Of a stretch of 64,000 nt of DNA, positions 11,520-22,879 are shown piece by piece (position 1 is the stretch's first letter; each line of letters opens with the position of its first letter). Both the position numbers and the translations under genes were made by a program. Origin of the DNA: Sabellastarte sp. h YS-2021 (Eukaryota; Annelida; Polychaeta; Sabellida; Sabellidae); the NCBI GenBank assembly GCA_964017235.1, contig OZ024931.1:104488221-104552220 (forward strand), given 5' to 3'. The notes under the pieces were generated by a model. It was not told where the DNA came from. It made no database searches and was given only the letters and a program-made list of their open reading frames with translations.

Positions 11520-12821
11520 TTATATTCTGCCATCTTGCCAGGCCACTGCTCCCTCATTGTTGAAGTAGTCCTTCAGGTAATCCCTCTGTCTTTTGGCTTC
11601 TCTAGCAGGGTTTCTGTCTTGGCCACCACCAGCAGCACCCCCAATCAATCCACAATCATCAGGTACATCATCATCATCGTCCTCCCCAGGCTGCTGACCA
11701 CCAGGTTGACCTTGATACTGGCTTCTCAGTATGTTGTGTAGAACAACACAGGTCAAGACCACTTCCCTGACTGCTGCTGGGGGTAGTTCAATGGTTGTCC
11801 TCATCACCCTGAATCTTGACACAAGGATGCCAAAAGCGTTCTCCACCACTCTTCTGCCCCTTGAAATTCTATAATTGGCAATCCTTTCCTCTCTGGTTAA
11901 CATCCTTCTGCCATAGGGTTTCATGAGCCAGGTCTTCAGGGCAAAAGCATCATCTGCCAGGATGAAGTAGGGGACATCTCTCCCACCCTGTGTTATAGGA
12001 GCTGGGTCAGGGAAGCCTATCCTGCCATCCTCAATCCTCCTCTTCAGCTGAGAGGCATTAAATATCTGGCCATCCGAGCAGGATCCTTCAGTACCCACAT
12101 CCACCCATCTAAACTTGTACTGTCCATCTACCAGGGCCAACATCACAATGGAAAAGAATCCCTTGTAGTTGTGGTAGAGGGCTCCAGTGTTCTTGGGCTT
12201 CTTCAGGGCCACATGCTTCCCATCCAGAGCTCCCAGGGCATGTGGAACATTCCATCTGATCCTGAATTCCCTCTCCAGTTCTTTCCACTCATCTGGGGTT
12301 GTAGGACATTTCAGGTACTCCCTGGTGAACTCATCCTGGATGGCCCTGCAGACCTCTGGTATAAACTTGGAGATGGTGGATCTTCCAACCCTGAACTGAC
12401 AGGACAATGATGTGTATGACTCTCCAGTGGCCAGATATCTGATGGTGAGGGCTAACTTCTCACCAACACTGATTGGTGCTCTGTAGTTGGTGGCCTGCCT
12501 GGCTAGGTGTGGTTCCAGTCTGGTCTTAATCATTTCAAAAAATTCTGGGGTCATCCTCATGTAGTTGGTGAATCCTGGAATATCTGTGGCATAAAGATCA
12601 GCCATAATGTTGTGGTAGGCCCCCCTCTCCTCTCTCTGTAGCAGCCATGGCCTGACCCACATGTTGTGCCTTCTTCTAGGTCTCTGTATGGGTGCTGGTG
12701 GTGCTGGTGGTGGTTGCTGTGGTCGACGTAAGAAATGGAAATACATGATTATTTGTAACTGAATAAAAACCAAAAAAGCCCTAAGTTGTTGTTGAATCTG
12801 TCTTCCATTAAAAGGTGGCAT
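11520..12821 (-). CDS. PIF/Harbinger DDE transposase
   Basis: An uninterrupted frame of 441 codons when counted from the upstream Met at 12845. The Met at 12821 (MPPFNGRQIQQQ) is the likelier start, because a TATA-like run at 12865-12878 puts transcription start near 12845. Counting from 12845, residues 125-161 form a helix-turn-helix (ISVGEKLALTIRYLATGESY onward). DDE_Tnp_4 catalytic acids are D208 in ALDGKH, D258 in GSCSDGQIF and E335 in RRVVENAFG, with LADDAF at 297-301. The C-terminus is Gly/Asp-rich then basic. Length is normal for the family and the triad is complete, so the protein may be active. It would cut at the element ends together with the MADF partner. Confidence 0.95.
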   Translation of the reverse strand: MPPFNGRQIQQQLRAFLVFIQLQIIMYFHFLRRPQQPPPAPPAPIQRPRRRHNMWVRPWLLQREERGAYHNIMADLYATDIPGFTNYMRMTPEFFEMIKTRLEPHLARQATNYRAPISVGEKLALTIRYLATGESYTSLSCQFRVGRSTISKFIPEVCRAIQDEFTREYLKCPTTPDEWKELEREFRIRWNVPHALGALDGKHVALKKPKNTGALYHNYKGFFSIVMLALVDGQYKFRWVDVGTEGSCSDGQIFNASQLKRRIEDGRIGFPDPAPITQGGRDVPYFILADDAFALKTWLMKPYGRRMLTREERIANYRISRGRRVVENAFGILVSRFRVMRTTIELPPAAVREVVLTCVVLHNILRSQYQGQPGGQQPGEDDDDDVPDDCGLIGGAAGGGQDRNPAREAKRQRDYLKDYFNNEGAVAWQDGRI

Positions 12822-12864
12822 CCTGCTGTGTTCCCAGAAAAGCAATGATGATTAGATCGCGAAT

Positions 12865-12878
12865 TTTATATATATATA
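12865..12878 (-). promoter_or_regulatory. TATA-like promoter of Harbinger transposase
   Basis: A TATATATATATAAA run on the minus strand, 45-60 bp before the proposed start codon at 12821. Confidence 0.55.
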
Positions 12879-13243
12879 CCCAGAAAATCCAGCAACTTTG
12901 GAAAACAATAATCGGGGATCCTGGTCTGGGGAAGACTGAGGAGGCTTGAGGATGCCGGTAGTTAATCGTGGGTTAGTCGGGGCTTAGTCCCAGGAGGCCT
13001 GAGGCGTCCTGGGACCCAGTCGGTATGTCTACGACAGGATCGTGGTTGAAACCGACCTGAAAACTGGCTTAGTCGGTTCTTAGTCCCAGACCAGTCGGGG
13101 ACTGTCTGGGGCCGCCTGAGGCGTCCTGGGGACGATCTGTTCTTAATCCCAGACTTCAGTACCGACCCAGTATTCCCGCCCATTTTTGTTATTTTCCCAC
13201 CGACTGTCCACGATTAAGGGTCGCCGACAGGATCGGGGCTTAA

Positions 13244-16200
13244 TCTTTTGGTGAAACAGGGGCATAAGACAGACAGCGGGCACAGAAACACACAGAATGA
13301 GGTCATCAGGATATTTATTTATTTATTCATTCATTCGTACATCAGATAGTACACAGGTTACAATTTATATATGAGATGTACACTGCAAAGGTGGTAACTC
13401 AGGGTTAAAACACAAACTGGCAAAACTACTTTTAACACAGTGACAGATTTTCTAGAAACTGGACACTAAGATTGTAGTGCCATTCAAAATATAAGCACAT
13501 TACATCTTAATTGGTTTAACTATGTACATGAAGAGCAAATTAACAGCAATATCTGCAGTAATATACAGACTGTATGCAATAGCATACTGTGACTCCTCAA
13601 TAAGTGGTCTGTAATAGGTCTGAGAATGAAAAAGTGATATATAAATGATAAAAGATAAAAATATAAATTATTGAAAAGTCAAGGTAAAATCTTGAAAATA
13701 AACATCAGAATAAAACAACACAATGTTTTAAAGTTATAGCTAACATATAAGTTAAGTTAGTCTTGTAGTAACACAATGCTGAACTTGAAACTTGCATACT
13801 AACTTCACCTCTTGTCAAAGTATGTACACTTAAGAACTTTAATAATAATTTTAATGTTATTACAAGTTTAAATAAGTTAATCTCTCTATTGACCAGATTT
13901 TTTTGTAAACTCTGCTTTTCAAATGACTGGAATTTCTGCCTTGACAAAATGACATTCATTGTATTTGGGTGTATGATTAAAGATACTTTGTGTTATTTTA
14001 TTTTAATGCAAGATGAAAAAAATGTCTCACTTCAAAGTTATTTTAATTTGGGGTAGGTAGTTTGTCATTAAATAGAGATGAAATATTTAATTTGAATGAG
14101 AAATTAGATGTGTTCATTAATGTGTCATAAAATTTCTTGTAAAAAAGAAAATAAATAAAAACAGACAACTTTTGTAAAAACTCTACACTATTCTTATGAT
14201 TTCCATAATTGGTTTGTTATATTTCTAATTATTGAAAAACTTCTAATAACTCAAACAATAATGTCAAAAAGGTAAAATAAATTTATCTTCCAGTACAGGG
14301 AGTTTCAATTCAACAAACATGTATTTGTTAAAACAGAAACATTTATTCTAAATTAAGATAAATGACAAACTGTCAGAAAGAGAGATAGACAAAAATTACA
14401 ATTCTATTTTGTTTGCCCTTTTCATACAGATAAGTACAAATTAATGAAAAGAAATATTCTGACAAAGTTTAAGTTAAAATTTTTTAACATAATTAGCAGA
14501 TTTTACTTAAAATTAAAAACCTCATTCAACTGTTGAATCCTCTGGTATACGTATGAATAGTGCAAGTACTGATTTAAAACATTTATACTATGAAGAAATT
14601 CTACATAGAATCTAAAATTTTATATCTTTTTCAATTTGTGAATACCTTCAAATTTAGCCAATTGCAATAAATAAGTTGACTGAGGAACTTCAAAATGAAA
14701 TAAACATGTAATTATAAACCATCCAATTTCTACTTAGTGTAAGCATCAACCAGTTTGTTTTATAAGTGTAATCAATGGATCACAAGTATTTCATATCATC
14801 CAGAATTGTAATTTAAAAACCAGCTAATCCTTGGTAGGCTTCAAATGCAATTTGACTCTTCAAAAGAGTTAAACTTTAACTGGGATTGCAACTTTCATAT
14901 AATTGCATTCAGTGTCTATCAATTTGTATTATAGACATTGTATTTGCAATCTTATCACATATGAAATTGATCTAATTGCAAGTATTCAAGACATAAGCAA
15001 TCTCCCCTGGTTAACATGACAGGATTAATGCATTGCCTTTCCATTTCATAAAGAATTGTAAAAATATGGAAATCCAATTGAAACCTCAAACAAACAAAAA
15101 ATATGCATTTTTTAATTATTAATATAATATCCAATGACCTGATGATAATATGAAACACTGAATTACATAAAATTATAAAATTATAACAGGATGAAGACAG
15201 AAGAAACTATAACACATACAATAATAAAATATATTAAAGTAACCAGCCTTTATACAGTGACAATTGTTTTTTTATTCTGTAAAATACTTCAACTTTGTAA
15301 GGTCTACTGATTTCCTGGGGTTCTAAGATGCTACAATTATTAATCCCAGTCAAAACAAACATGAATTGAGTCAGACTTAAGACTGGAAACCAGTGTAATT
15401 ACCAACATCTCATCATGACTAAATTTAAACTGAGGTAATGTATTTTTATATAAAATTTAACTTGTACAGATTCCAATAGCTTCTTTCTTTTCTTAGTCCA
15501 CTTAAGCCCACTTCAGAATTCTGATCTTTACAACAATTTCACACAATTGAAAGAAAATAATGTACATCCTTTTCTTCATATTTCCCAATTTTTATGGCTG
15601 TGAAGTTAACTGCTATTCAAAACTATATAGCTGGAATAAATATTTGAGAAAGTAACTTTTTATTGAGAATATTACAAAACTTATAAATATTTCAACACAG
15701 GATAAAATATTTAATTTCAAATGAACAGTCTGTGACTAACTCAGACTCTCACACTCAGATTACATTTCTAAGATCATTAGTTTTGTTCACTCTTAAATCT
15801 TAGAAAAGGTTTCCACAGGAAAACAATTCTCACTCTTTAAAGTTGATTGTGAATTTAAAGAGCAGTGACACTAGACACTGACCCAAGTATCACCTAAAAC
15901 TATATTATATAAATACTTAACCATTTAAATAATAAAAAAATAACAATTTACCTTACTGCATTGACATAACATAAATTAACATAATTTATTAGTGGCACTC
16001 AGCTCAAAAAAGGATATATTGGTCATAATTAAATCAGTTAAAGTGGCAACAGAGTTTTATTTTCAAGTTAAATTTTTCCAAAACATTTTCCTTTCTTTAT
16101 ATACTACTACAGTTTACATAAAAGATTATTTCTGTACTTAAGAATGTCTTACCCAAAAGTTAGTAATTTCATTGTACTTTTATAAATATACTACAAAAAC

Positions 16201-16500
16201 TTTCAAATTGCTTCTTCATAATACTAAATTGCCTTCATTAAAATAATCATTTAGTAAAGTCATTCTTTAATCATGTGTATTATAGACTTTTCTCAATATG
16301 ACTTAAGTTAAATTACAACTATTTTTAAAAACTAAATCTCCTGCCATTGTAACAACAATGGTCCACAAAAAAGTGATAATTGCTTGAAATTTAAAATAAT
16401 CACAGTTAGTAAAGCCCCCTTTGTCCTGACTCTATCAAATCCTGTGGCATGAATTGCAATAGAGTTGATCAAACAAAGTTCCCTCCCCTAGCAAAAAGAC
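13244..16500. other. Long AT-rich intron without recognisable genes
   Basis: After a short stretch similar to the exon 8177-8323 acceptor (13370-13400) and a (TTTA/TTCA)n tract near 13310-13335, the sequence is uniformly AT-rich. I find no coding domain, terminal inverted repeats or tandem period. Confidence 0.6.
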
Positions 16501-16521
16501 TAACATGCACCAATTGCACTT

Positions 16522-16534
16522 TGACCTTTGACCT
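16522..16534. promoter_or_regulatory. DR1 nuclear-receptor-like element
   Basis: TGACCTTTGACCT is a perfect direct repeat of the half site with one-base spacing, the HNF4/RXR-type element. It sits 99 bp before the TATA box at 16633. Confidence 0.45.
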
Positions 16535-16632
16535 GTGATCAGGCTGTATCAGTGCTCTGGCTATTGTTTGCCTATTGTGTAGACTGTCAACAGGAGCAGT
16601 ATTGTCAGGGTGAATAGTGCCTGGCTCCTGTG

Positions 16633-16640
16633 TATATAAT
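16633..16640 (+). promoter_or_regulatory. TATA box of possible nested gene
   Basis: TATATAAT followed by a C/A-rich stretch. Expected start of transcription is near 16665, upstream of the open frame at 16973. Confidence 0.4.
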
Positions 16641-16972
16641 AAGGCTGTGCACTGGTAGACACAATCATACACCACTTGTGAATACAACAGTTCACACAGA
16701 TACACAATATACACACTGAAACCTGCACCAGAGATTTTTTGAATGAGTATACCAAGGATCTTAACTACTTTTTTTTTCATACTGGATAAACATTGCATCA
16801 AAAGAGAATACCAGTTATACAAGTCAGTTTGGGAAATTTTACTCCTGTACTTCTGAAGATACTAAAAAAGTTTAAAGTTGTAAAAGTTACTGTATAACTG
16901 ACAGTAACTATTCAGTGTGAAAGACCATATACATCTGAATCTACCAGATTTACTGCAGTGAATCTTGTAATC

Positions 16973-17305
16973 ATGAGGGCCAGATTCCATCCATCTGCCG
17001 TCAGGTCATCTGTGAGCTCAGTGGAGAGGAAGTCTTCTGAACACAAGACTCCCAGAATGACCTTCACCTCAGTAGAGAGGTGTCTGGACAGGACGTGTGA
17101 CCACATGAACGTAATTCTACAGCAGATCTCAAGTGTTGAGAGGAGGTACAGACGGGCAGTGAGACAGCAGAGAGAGCCACTAGTGAGGAGCCTTGGTCTA
17201 CAACTACAGGTGCTTAGAGGAGTATACAATGTGTACTACAGGTACGCAGGGGTCAAGGCCAATCAGTTAAAGAAACTCTGTCACACAACAGAGGAGGACA
17301 TCTAA
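16973..17305 (+). CDS. Unrecognised small basic protein, possible nested gene
   Basis: An open frame of 110 codons from ATG (A at -3) to TAA. The product is basic and apparently all-helical (TCDHMNVILQQISSVERRYR, then VRSLGLQLQVLRGVYNVYYR). I do not recognise the family. A TATA box (16633) and a DR1 element (16522) lie upstream and an AATAAA (17878) lies downstream, so a compact gene of about 1.2 kb antisense to ABCC is plausible. A weak upstream ATG at 16743 opens 37 codons in another frame. A pyrimidine-CAG at 16949-16958 could also make this a terminal exon. Just past the stop (17330-17420) a diverged copy of the last 80 bp follows. Chance or a decayed retrocopy are alternatives. Confidence 0.35.
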   Translation: MRARFHPSAVRSSVSSVERKSSEHKTPRMTFTSVERCLDRTCDHMNVILQQISSVERRYRRAVRQQREPLVRSLGLQLQVLRGVYNVYYRYAGVKANQLKKLCHTTEEDI

Positions 17306-17877
17306 GGGGGCAGTGTGGCAGCACACTGGTCAGAAGTTTGAGTGTCCAACCATAGGTGCTTAAAGGAGTCTACAGATGTACAGATCAAGGTGTTCAAGAC
17401 CACTCAACTGAGAAAACATACCCAGAAGGTTCAGGTCTAGGTGATTCAGTGACAGCAGTAAGACAGAGAAGGCTGAAGATGTCCTCTACAAATCACTGAC
17501 CAGGAAGAATGGTTACAAATATGTTTTAGAGAAAATCATACTCTCAGTGACCACACAGAAGGACCCTTGGTGATTAGGAGCTACAATATGACCAAATACA
17601 CCCGAGGACTGTTACACAGTTGTGTATATGTGTAGAATGATATATAAATGTTATGACTATGTCAGCAGGTGGGGGGTCATGTAAGCATCACTGGCTTCTG
17701 ATATAAAAAAATATTACTATTGTACATCATGTGATCATTATTATTGTACATCATGTAATTAAATGTGATTACTACTGTGCACTGTGTGTAATGCTCTTGT
17801 AAACTGTGATTTTATACAATGAACTGTGATTACTGTATTTAATATTTAAAAACTATATATTTAAATAATAATGTTAC

Positions 17878-17883
17878 AATAAA
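17878..17883 (+). terminator. Poly(A) signal of possible nested gene
   Basis: AATAAA about 570 bp after the stop codon at 17305. Confidence 0.35.
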
Positions 17884-18189
17884 GTTAGAATACTGAATTT
17901 GTCTACATGCATCGATAACCTATTGCAACTGAAAGTGTCAACGACTATTTCATTAACTGTTTTGGACATGTTGTAAACATTTATAAACTAAGGCAAACCA
18001 CAAAGATTAAATCCATGGAGTTTTCTAGTGATTTGTGTATGCTGTTTCTTGTCATCGATTATAGCTTTTCACAGTGTCCTTTTCACAGGATATTCCAACT
18101 TACGATCTGCATATCATATCAATGAATAAACAAAATATCTACAAATTTGCAAATTTAATAAGTAAATTAAATTTTTATAAGCTAATACC

Positions 18190-18362
18190 CTATCCAATGG
18201 ACAATTGCTAATCCGGTCGGCGCAGACCGGCCCGCCAAACGCCAGAAAAAGACGTCCTGTGTTGCCACCGGCTGGCCGGTCCGTAGTACTGTGCACTCCC
18301 CAGATGGCGCCTCGTACTTCCTTCCTGTCTAGACAACCTGACGTCATAGCATCTTTTTCGTT
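18190..18362. repeat. DIRS-A 3' inverted terminal repeat
   Basis: Starts ACCCTATCCAATGGACAATT and runs to the palindromic CRE TGACGTCA near 18341. Its reverse complement recurs at 24346-24520. Confidence 0.9.
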
Positions 18363-18420
18363 GTCTAAACCTCTTAGACCCCTAGTAAGCTGATAGCGGG
18401 GTCGGTGGGAGGGTCTTGTG

Positions 18421-18515
18421 TGTCCATTGGATAGGGTATTAACTTATAAAAATTTAATTTACTTATTAAATTTGCAATTTTATTGCGTTAATACATCCTA
18501 TCCAATGGACAATTG
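18421..18515. repeat. DIRS-A internal complementary region
   Basis: Contains the reverse complement of the element's left end joined to that of its right end. It is therefore the complement of the circle junction, the hallmark of DIRS1-type replication. Confidence 0.88.
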
Positions 18516-18879
18516 CTGAATAACTACCGCTTGGTCGGCGGGTAAGTTACTAGGGACTTATGTGAACTCACAAGTAATAGCAAATTTTAACCTACGGTCT
18601 AGGCTGACTTCGTCAGGAGACCTATAGGTCCAGGCCTGGGTTGACTTTAAGGTCAGGAAACCCTGCAAGGCCATGGTCGGTTGCCAGCAGCCGGTTACCC
18701 GGGGCTATACCGCCGTCGCCCCCCCCCTTTTGTAGACCTGCTCTGAGGTAGGGGAAGAGAGGGATGAGTTCAATCCCAGAATGCAAATAAACCTCCCGAA
18801 GGAAGCACGCCACACTTAATTCTTAAGTACATGAAGAACTGTGATGTACATATACAAATCTCCTCAATCCAAAGGCCAC

Positions 18880-20200
18880 TTGTGGATCTGCTGAGCAGCC
18901 AATACCTAGCCCAATTGGTAAAGCTCTGAATCAGCCCAAGCCCCGCCCTTCATATAGAACTGTGTGAAGGTATTGTGACTTCAGTGGCGGGCTGACAAGA
19001 TTGGATCTAAGGTGACTCCCGACTGGAAGATCTTAGAAGCAGCAAAGGCCCTGACATCATGGGCTTTAACCTGATGTTAAAAGTGGGCCTCCTGGTCAGA
19101 GAGCTCATAATATAGGATCACAGTCTGCTTGATCCAAGAGGAGATAGTGGCAGGTGAGATGTCTTTGTTGAAACCTCTCTCAAAGGAGACACAAAAACCA
19201 CCTCCTATTCTGCCTGATGTCTGAGGTCCTGTCCAAATAGTAGCACAATGCTCTGACCGGACAGAGGGACCTGTCAGACTTGAGGGATCTATCCAGAGTC
19301 GGGGCCAGGGCTGTTATAACCCCAGGGGCCACACTGGACACTCTATGGCCAGCTGATTCTAGGGTAGAAAGCTGGGTGATGGATACAGGGACAATTGGAT
19401 TGGCGTCCAATATATCAGTTTTGCAAGGCATGAATCTCACTTTTTGCACTTGCCCAACCCAAAGGCCAAGAGGAATACTGTCTTGAAGGTCAAATGCTTC
19501 AAGGGGGCCTCCTTGATTGGATCAAATGGAGTCTTAGCTGGTGCACGGCCCATAAGAAGTTCCAGGAGGGTATGCCACTCCTGCCTTTGGGTCTGTCTCT
19601 GAGGAAACTATCCAGGAGACGAGCGAGATTTCCGTCCTTACTGATGTTGAAGGGTGAATTTCCCAGTTTATCAACAATGGGAGACCTATAACCATCAATG
19701 GTGCTGGGCTGTTTGCCAAGCATGTATCTCACTTCTACGCTTGCCCGAACCCAGGGCCAAGAGGAAACTGCCTTGACGGTCAAATGCTTCAAGGAGGCCT
19801 TCAATTGGTTCAAAATGAACCTTGTCAGCTGGTGCAAAAACCAGGGAGAGGTTCCAGGAGGGGGTTCCCCTCCGGCCTTTGGGTCTGTCTCAGTGGAAGT
19901 TATCCAGGAGACGAGTGAGATTTTCATCCTTACTAACATTGATGGGCAAATTTTACAGACTATCAGCAATGGCTGACATGTAACCATCAATGGTACTGGG
20001 CTGCAACTTCCTGTCCTGAAGCAGGTATCTAAGGAAGTCAGCAACTGACTTTACAGGTGGTGCCCGAAGTCCACCTGATGAATGATACATCACTTGGTAA
20101 AAATGACCCATTTGCCTCATAGACCGATCTGACTGACCCCCCTTTTGAGGAGCCTCAATTCTTGCTGCCACTGCCTCAGACAAGTCCTGCTCCTCGATTG
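18880..20200 (-). pseudogene. DIRS-A tyrosine recombinase, decayed
   Basis: Fragments in several frames match DIRS-B's recombinase: APTLDRSLKSDRSLCPVRAL with YYLDRTSD near 19200-19320, and SEAVAARIEAPQKGG near 20130-20180. There are multiple stops and shifts, and the segment around 19500-19990 includes duplicated blocks. It would have catalysed insertion of circular cDNA. Confidence 0.8.
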
Positions 20201-20559
20201 CTGAGGCTCTAGGAACCCTGCATGGAGATTAAGATTTGTCAGATTTCTGTGAGGGATCTGATCGAATGGCTGTGAACAGGCTGGGCAGATTGGGCAGGCT
20301 CAGAGGGATGTGGCTGGACATGGCCACTAGATCCCAAAACCAAGGCATGTTGGGCCACCCCGGAGCAATCAGAATGATTCTCTTACATGGGGAGTCTTGT
20401 GACTTCTCCACCACTTTGCCCAATATGGCTGATGGTGAGAAGGTGTATCCTTTTAGATCCTACCATGGCCGACTGAGCACATCCACTGCTATGGCCAGGG
20501 GATCCGGTACCGGTGACACAAAACAGAGGTAACTTGTTGTTGAACCTTGTGGCAAATAA

Positions 20560-22080
20560 GTCTATTTTGGGCCGGTGCCACCTACTGCATAGAGTGGAAG
20601 ACCTCTGGAAGGAGAAACCACTGTTTTGATGGTCTGGCCTAGCCTGGACAGCCTGTCTGCTACCACATTATGCCGGCCTGGAATGTGTTGTGCTTTAGAG
20701 TCACTTGTTTCCTGGTACACCAGGTCAAGATTCCCCATAGTAGGGCACAAAGTGGGCCCGACCTCATTTCTCCTTCCTTAATGTATGACACTACTGTGGT
20801 GTTGTCAGTTGCTACAAGTACTATCTTGCTTGAGCAAAGGTCTTAGAACTCTTAAAGTCAGAAAAACTGCTTAAAGTTCTAGATAGTTAATATACAACCT
20901 GCTTCCCGGAGGGGACCAGGTTGCTCCTGCAAAGTGCTCATCTAAGTGAGCGCCCCACCCTTCTATTGAAGCGTCTGTAAATATTTGCAGAGCATGTTTA
21001 ATTGGGTGTAATGGTTGGCCTGTAAGAACATTGTCTTCCTTCAGCCACCATTGTAAATGGGGGGGTGCAGGGACCTGGGGACTTGGATCACCTTTTCCAG
21101 TGATTCTGGTACCCTCCAGTTGTTTTGAGATGCCACTGTATGGGTCTCATATGGAGTCGACCTAGATTAACTTGCTTTTCTGTAGCTGTCAGTAACCCAT
21201 CAAGGACATGAATTCCCGGACCGGCAAGCCGGTAGGGATAGCAGTTTTAACATAGTCTCTTGAAGGTTCTGTCACCAGTCCAGAGTCGGTCGGAACCGAT
21301 CAGACCTGAAGTCGAACTGGTAGCCTACAAAATCAAAGTCTTGTTTGGGCTCCCGCTCTGATTTCTGTAAGTTCATCAGCCAACCCAGTTGCTGACACAC
21401 TATTTACTAGTTCCCTTTGTATCTTGGAGACAAGCCTGGGATCTGGCTCTCACCAACCAGTCGTCTAGGTACTGGTGGCTTCTGAAGTCCTTGTGTATGG
21501 TCACAAATTTCACCTCCTTTGGTATCACAGTGAGCTCCAAAGGTGCTGTGGACAAACCGAATAGCAGGCATTACCTGGATTGTCCTTGTATAAGTATATG
21601 GGAGTAGGTATCCCTCCTTGAACATTTATAATACCTAGGGTCCAGCCCCCGAGGCTTCCTAAGTTCCCGAAAAAGGGCTTAGTCTGGAACCTACAGGCAG
21701 ATTGTGTGCCACATTTGGGACATTTGGTATTTTGAAAAAAATATTTTCTGTCCCTCCGGACACTGGTCCGGTCTGGTGACAATGATCCAAGTTAACAGTC
21801 TCTCTGTTCTTATTGTGGTCCGGTGGGGTTGACACAACTTTCCACATCAATAGACTCTTTGCCCCGGGCCAGCAGCCTGCAAGGTGCAGCATTTACCAGA
21901 GCAATTGTCATTTGTGAGATGTCTGACCCCTGGCTGGACATGATGACAAACTTTATTATCTCTCCAGTCAAGTCCAGCACCGATAACAGTTTGTTGAGAG
22001 GTGTGATAAGGGAAGGTTGCCTGGCAGTAGCTTGGGACACTGTCATATCACTGTCATATCCCCAAGACCCCTGACTGGTC
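20560..22080 (-). pseudogene. DIRS-A reverse transcriptase / RNase H, decayed
   Basis: HQYLDDWLV (the RT YLDD box) is readable near 21450-21475. AQHIPGRHNVVADRLSR, the usual end of the RNase H region, is at about 20650-20700. Frames are interrupted throughout. Confidence 0.8.
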
Positions 22081-22254
22081 TAAGAATTCTCTGTAACCAA
22101 ATTTACTTAGGCAACTCTGTCCAGTACCAGGACTCCATACCTGGTACTTTACTGTAACCAGTAATTTTCTGTAAACTGGTAGGCTGGGGTCACCAATGAA
22201 TTTAGACAGCTACTGGTCTATATTTTTTTTTTTTTTTTTTTTTTTAACCAGTTG

Positions 22255-22800
22255 GGGTGAAGCCCTGTACAGTAAGGACTGTGTAGCCAGTGTTAGTAGA
22301 CTTTGTAACCGGTAGGTTGAAGCAAGTGTACAAGACTGTGTAGCCAGTACCAGTCGGTACACTCTGTAACCAGTTGTTGAAGTAAGTGTACAAGGCTGTG
22401 TACCCAGTACCAGCCAGACACTCTGTAACCAGTTGTTGAAGCAAGTGTACAAGGCTGTGTACCCAGAACCAGCTGGTACGCTCTGTACCCAGCTGTTGAA
22501 GCAAGTGTACAAGGCTGTGTAACCAGTACCAGCCGGTACACTCTGTAACCAGTTGTTGAAGCAAGTGTACAAGGCTGTGTAGCCCAGTACCAGTCGGTAC
22601 ACTCTGTAAACAGTTGTTGAAGCAAATGTACAAGGCTGTGTAGCTAGTACCAGCCGGTACACTCTGTAACCAGTTATTGAAGCAAGTGTACAAGGCTGTG
22701 TAACCAGTACCAGTCGGTACACTCTGTAACCAGTTGTTGAAGCAAGTGTACAAGGCTGTGTAGCCAGTATACTGGTGGGTACACTCTGTAACCAATCGCT
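22255..22800. repeat. 60-bp minisatellite in DIRS-A
   Basis: About nine copies of a 60-bp unit (ggtacactctgtaaccagtt, then gttgaagcaagtgtacaagg, then ctgtgtaaccagtaccagcc). Degenerate copies extend to about 22090, and a 22-base T run lies at 22222-22244. The period is a multiple of three, so the minus strand stays open in three frames. Confidence 0.92.
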
Positions 22801-22879
22801 AAAGCAATTTTACAACTATCTTTTGTGTTGAATTCAGCTTGCTGTAGGTTTCCTCCATTAATTAAAGTATTTCTTAAAT

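Larger units (their letters stand above)
8431..13240. mobile_element. PIF/Harbinger DNA transposon, 4.8 kb
   Basis: Flanked by TAA on both sides (8428-8430, 13241-13243), the 3-bp target duplication typical of PIF/Harbinger. The imperfect terminal inverted repeat is GGCTCCCGAT at the left and AGCCCCGATC (reverse complement) at the right. About 600 bp at the left and 350 bp at the right are packed with motifs such as CTTAGTCCCAG, GGCCTGAGGCGTCCTGGGAC and GTCGGTT in both orientations. Inside are two convergent genes, a MADF protein (plus) and a DDE transposase (minus), as in autonomous Harbinger elements. It lies in the 16.5-kb ABCC intron. Confidence 0.9.

Noticed and set aside
16743..16856. 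37-codon open frame upstream of the candidate nested gene
   Set aside because: Poor start context, different frame and no recognisable domain; at most an upstream open frame.
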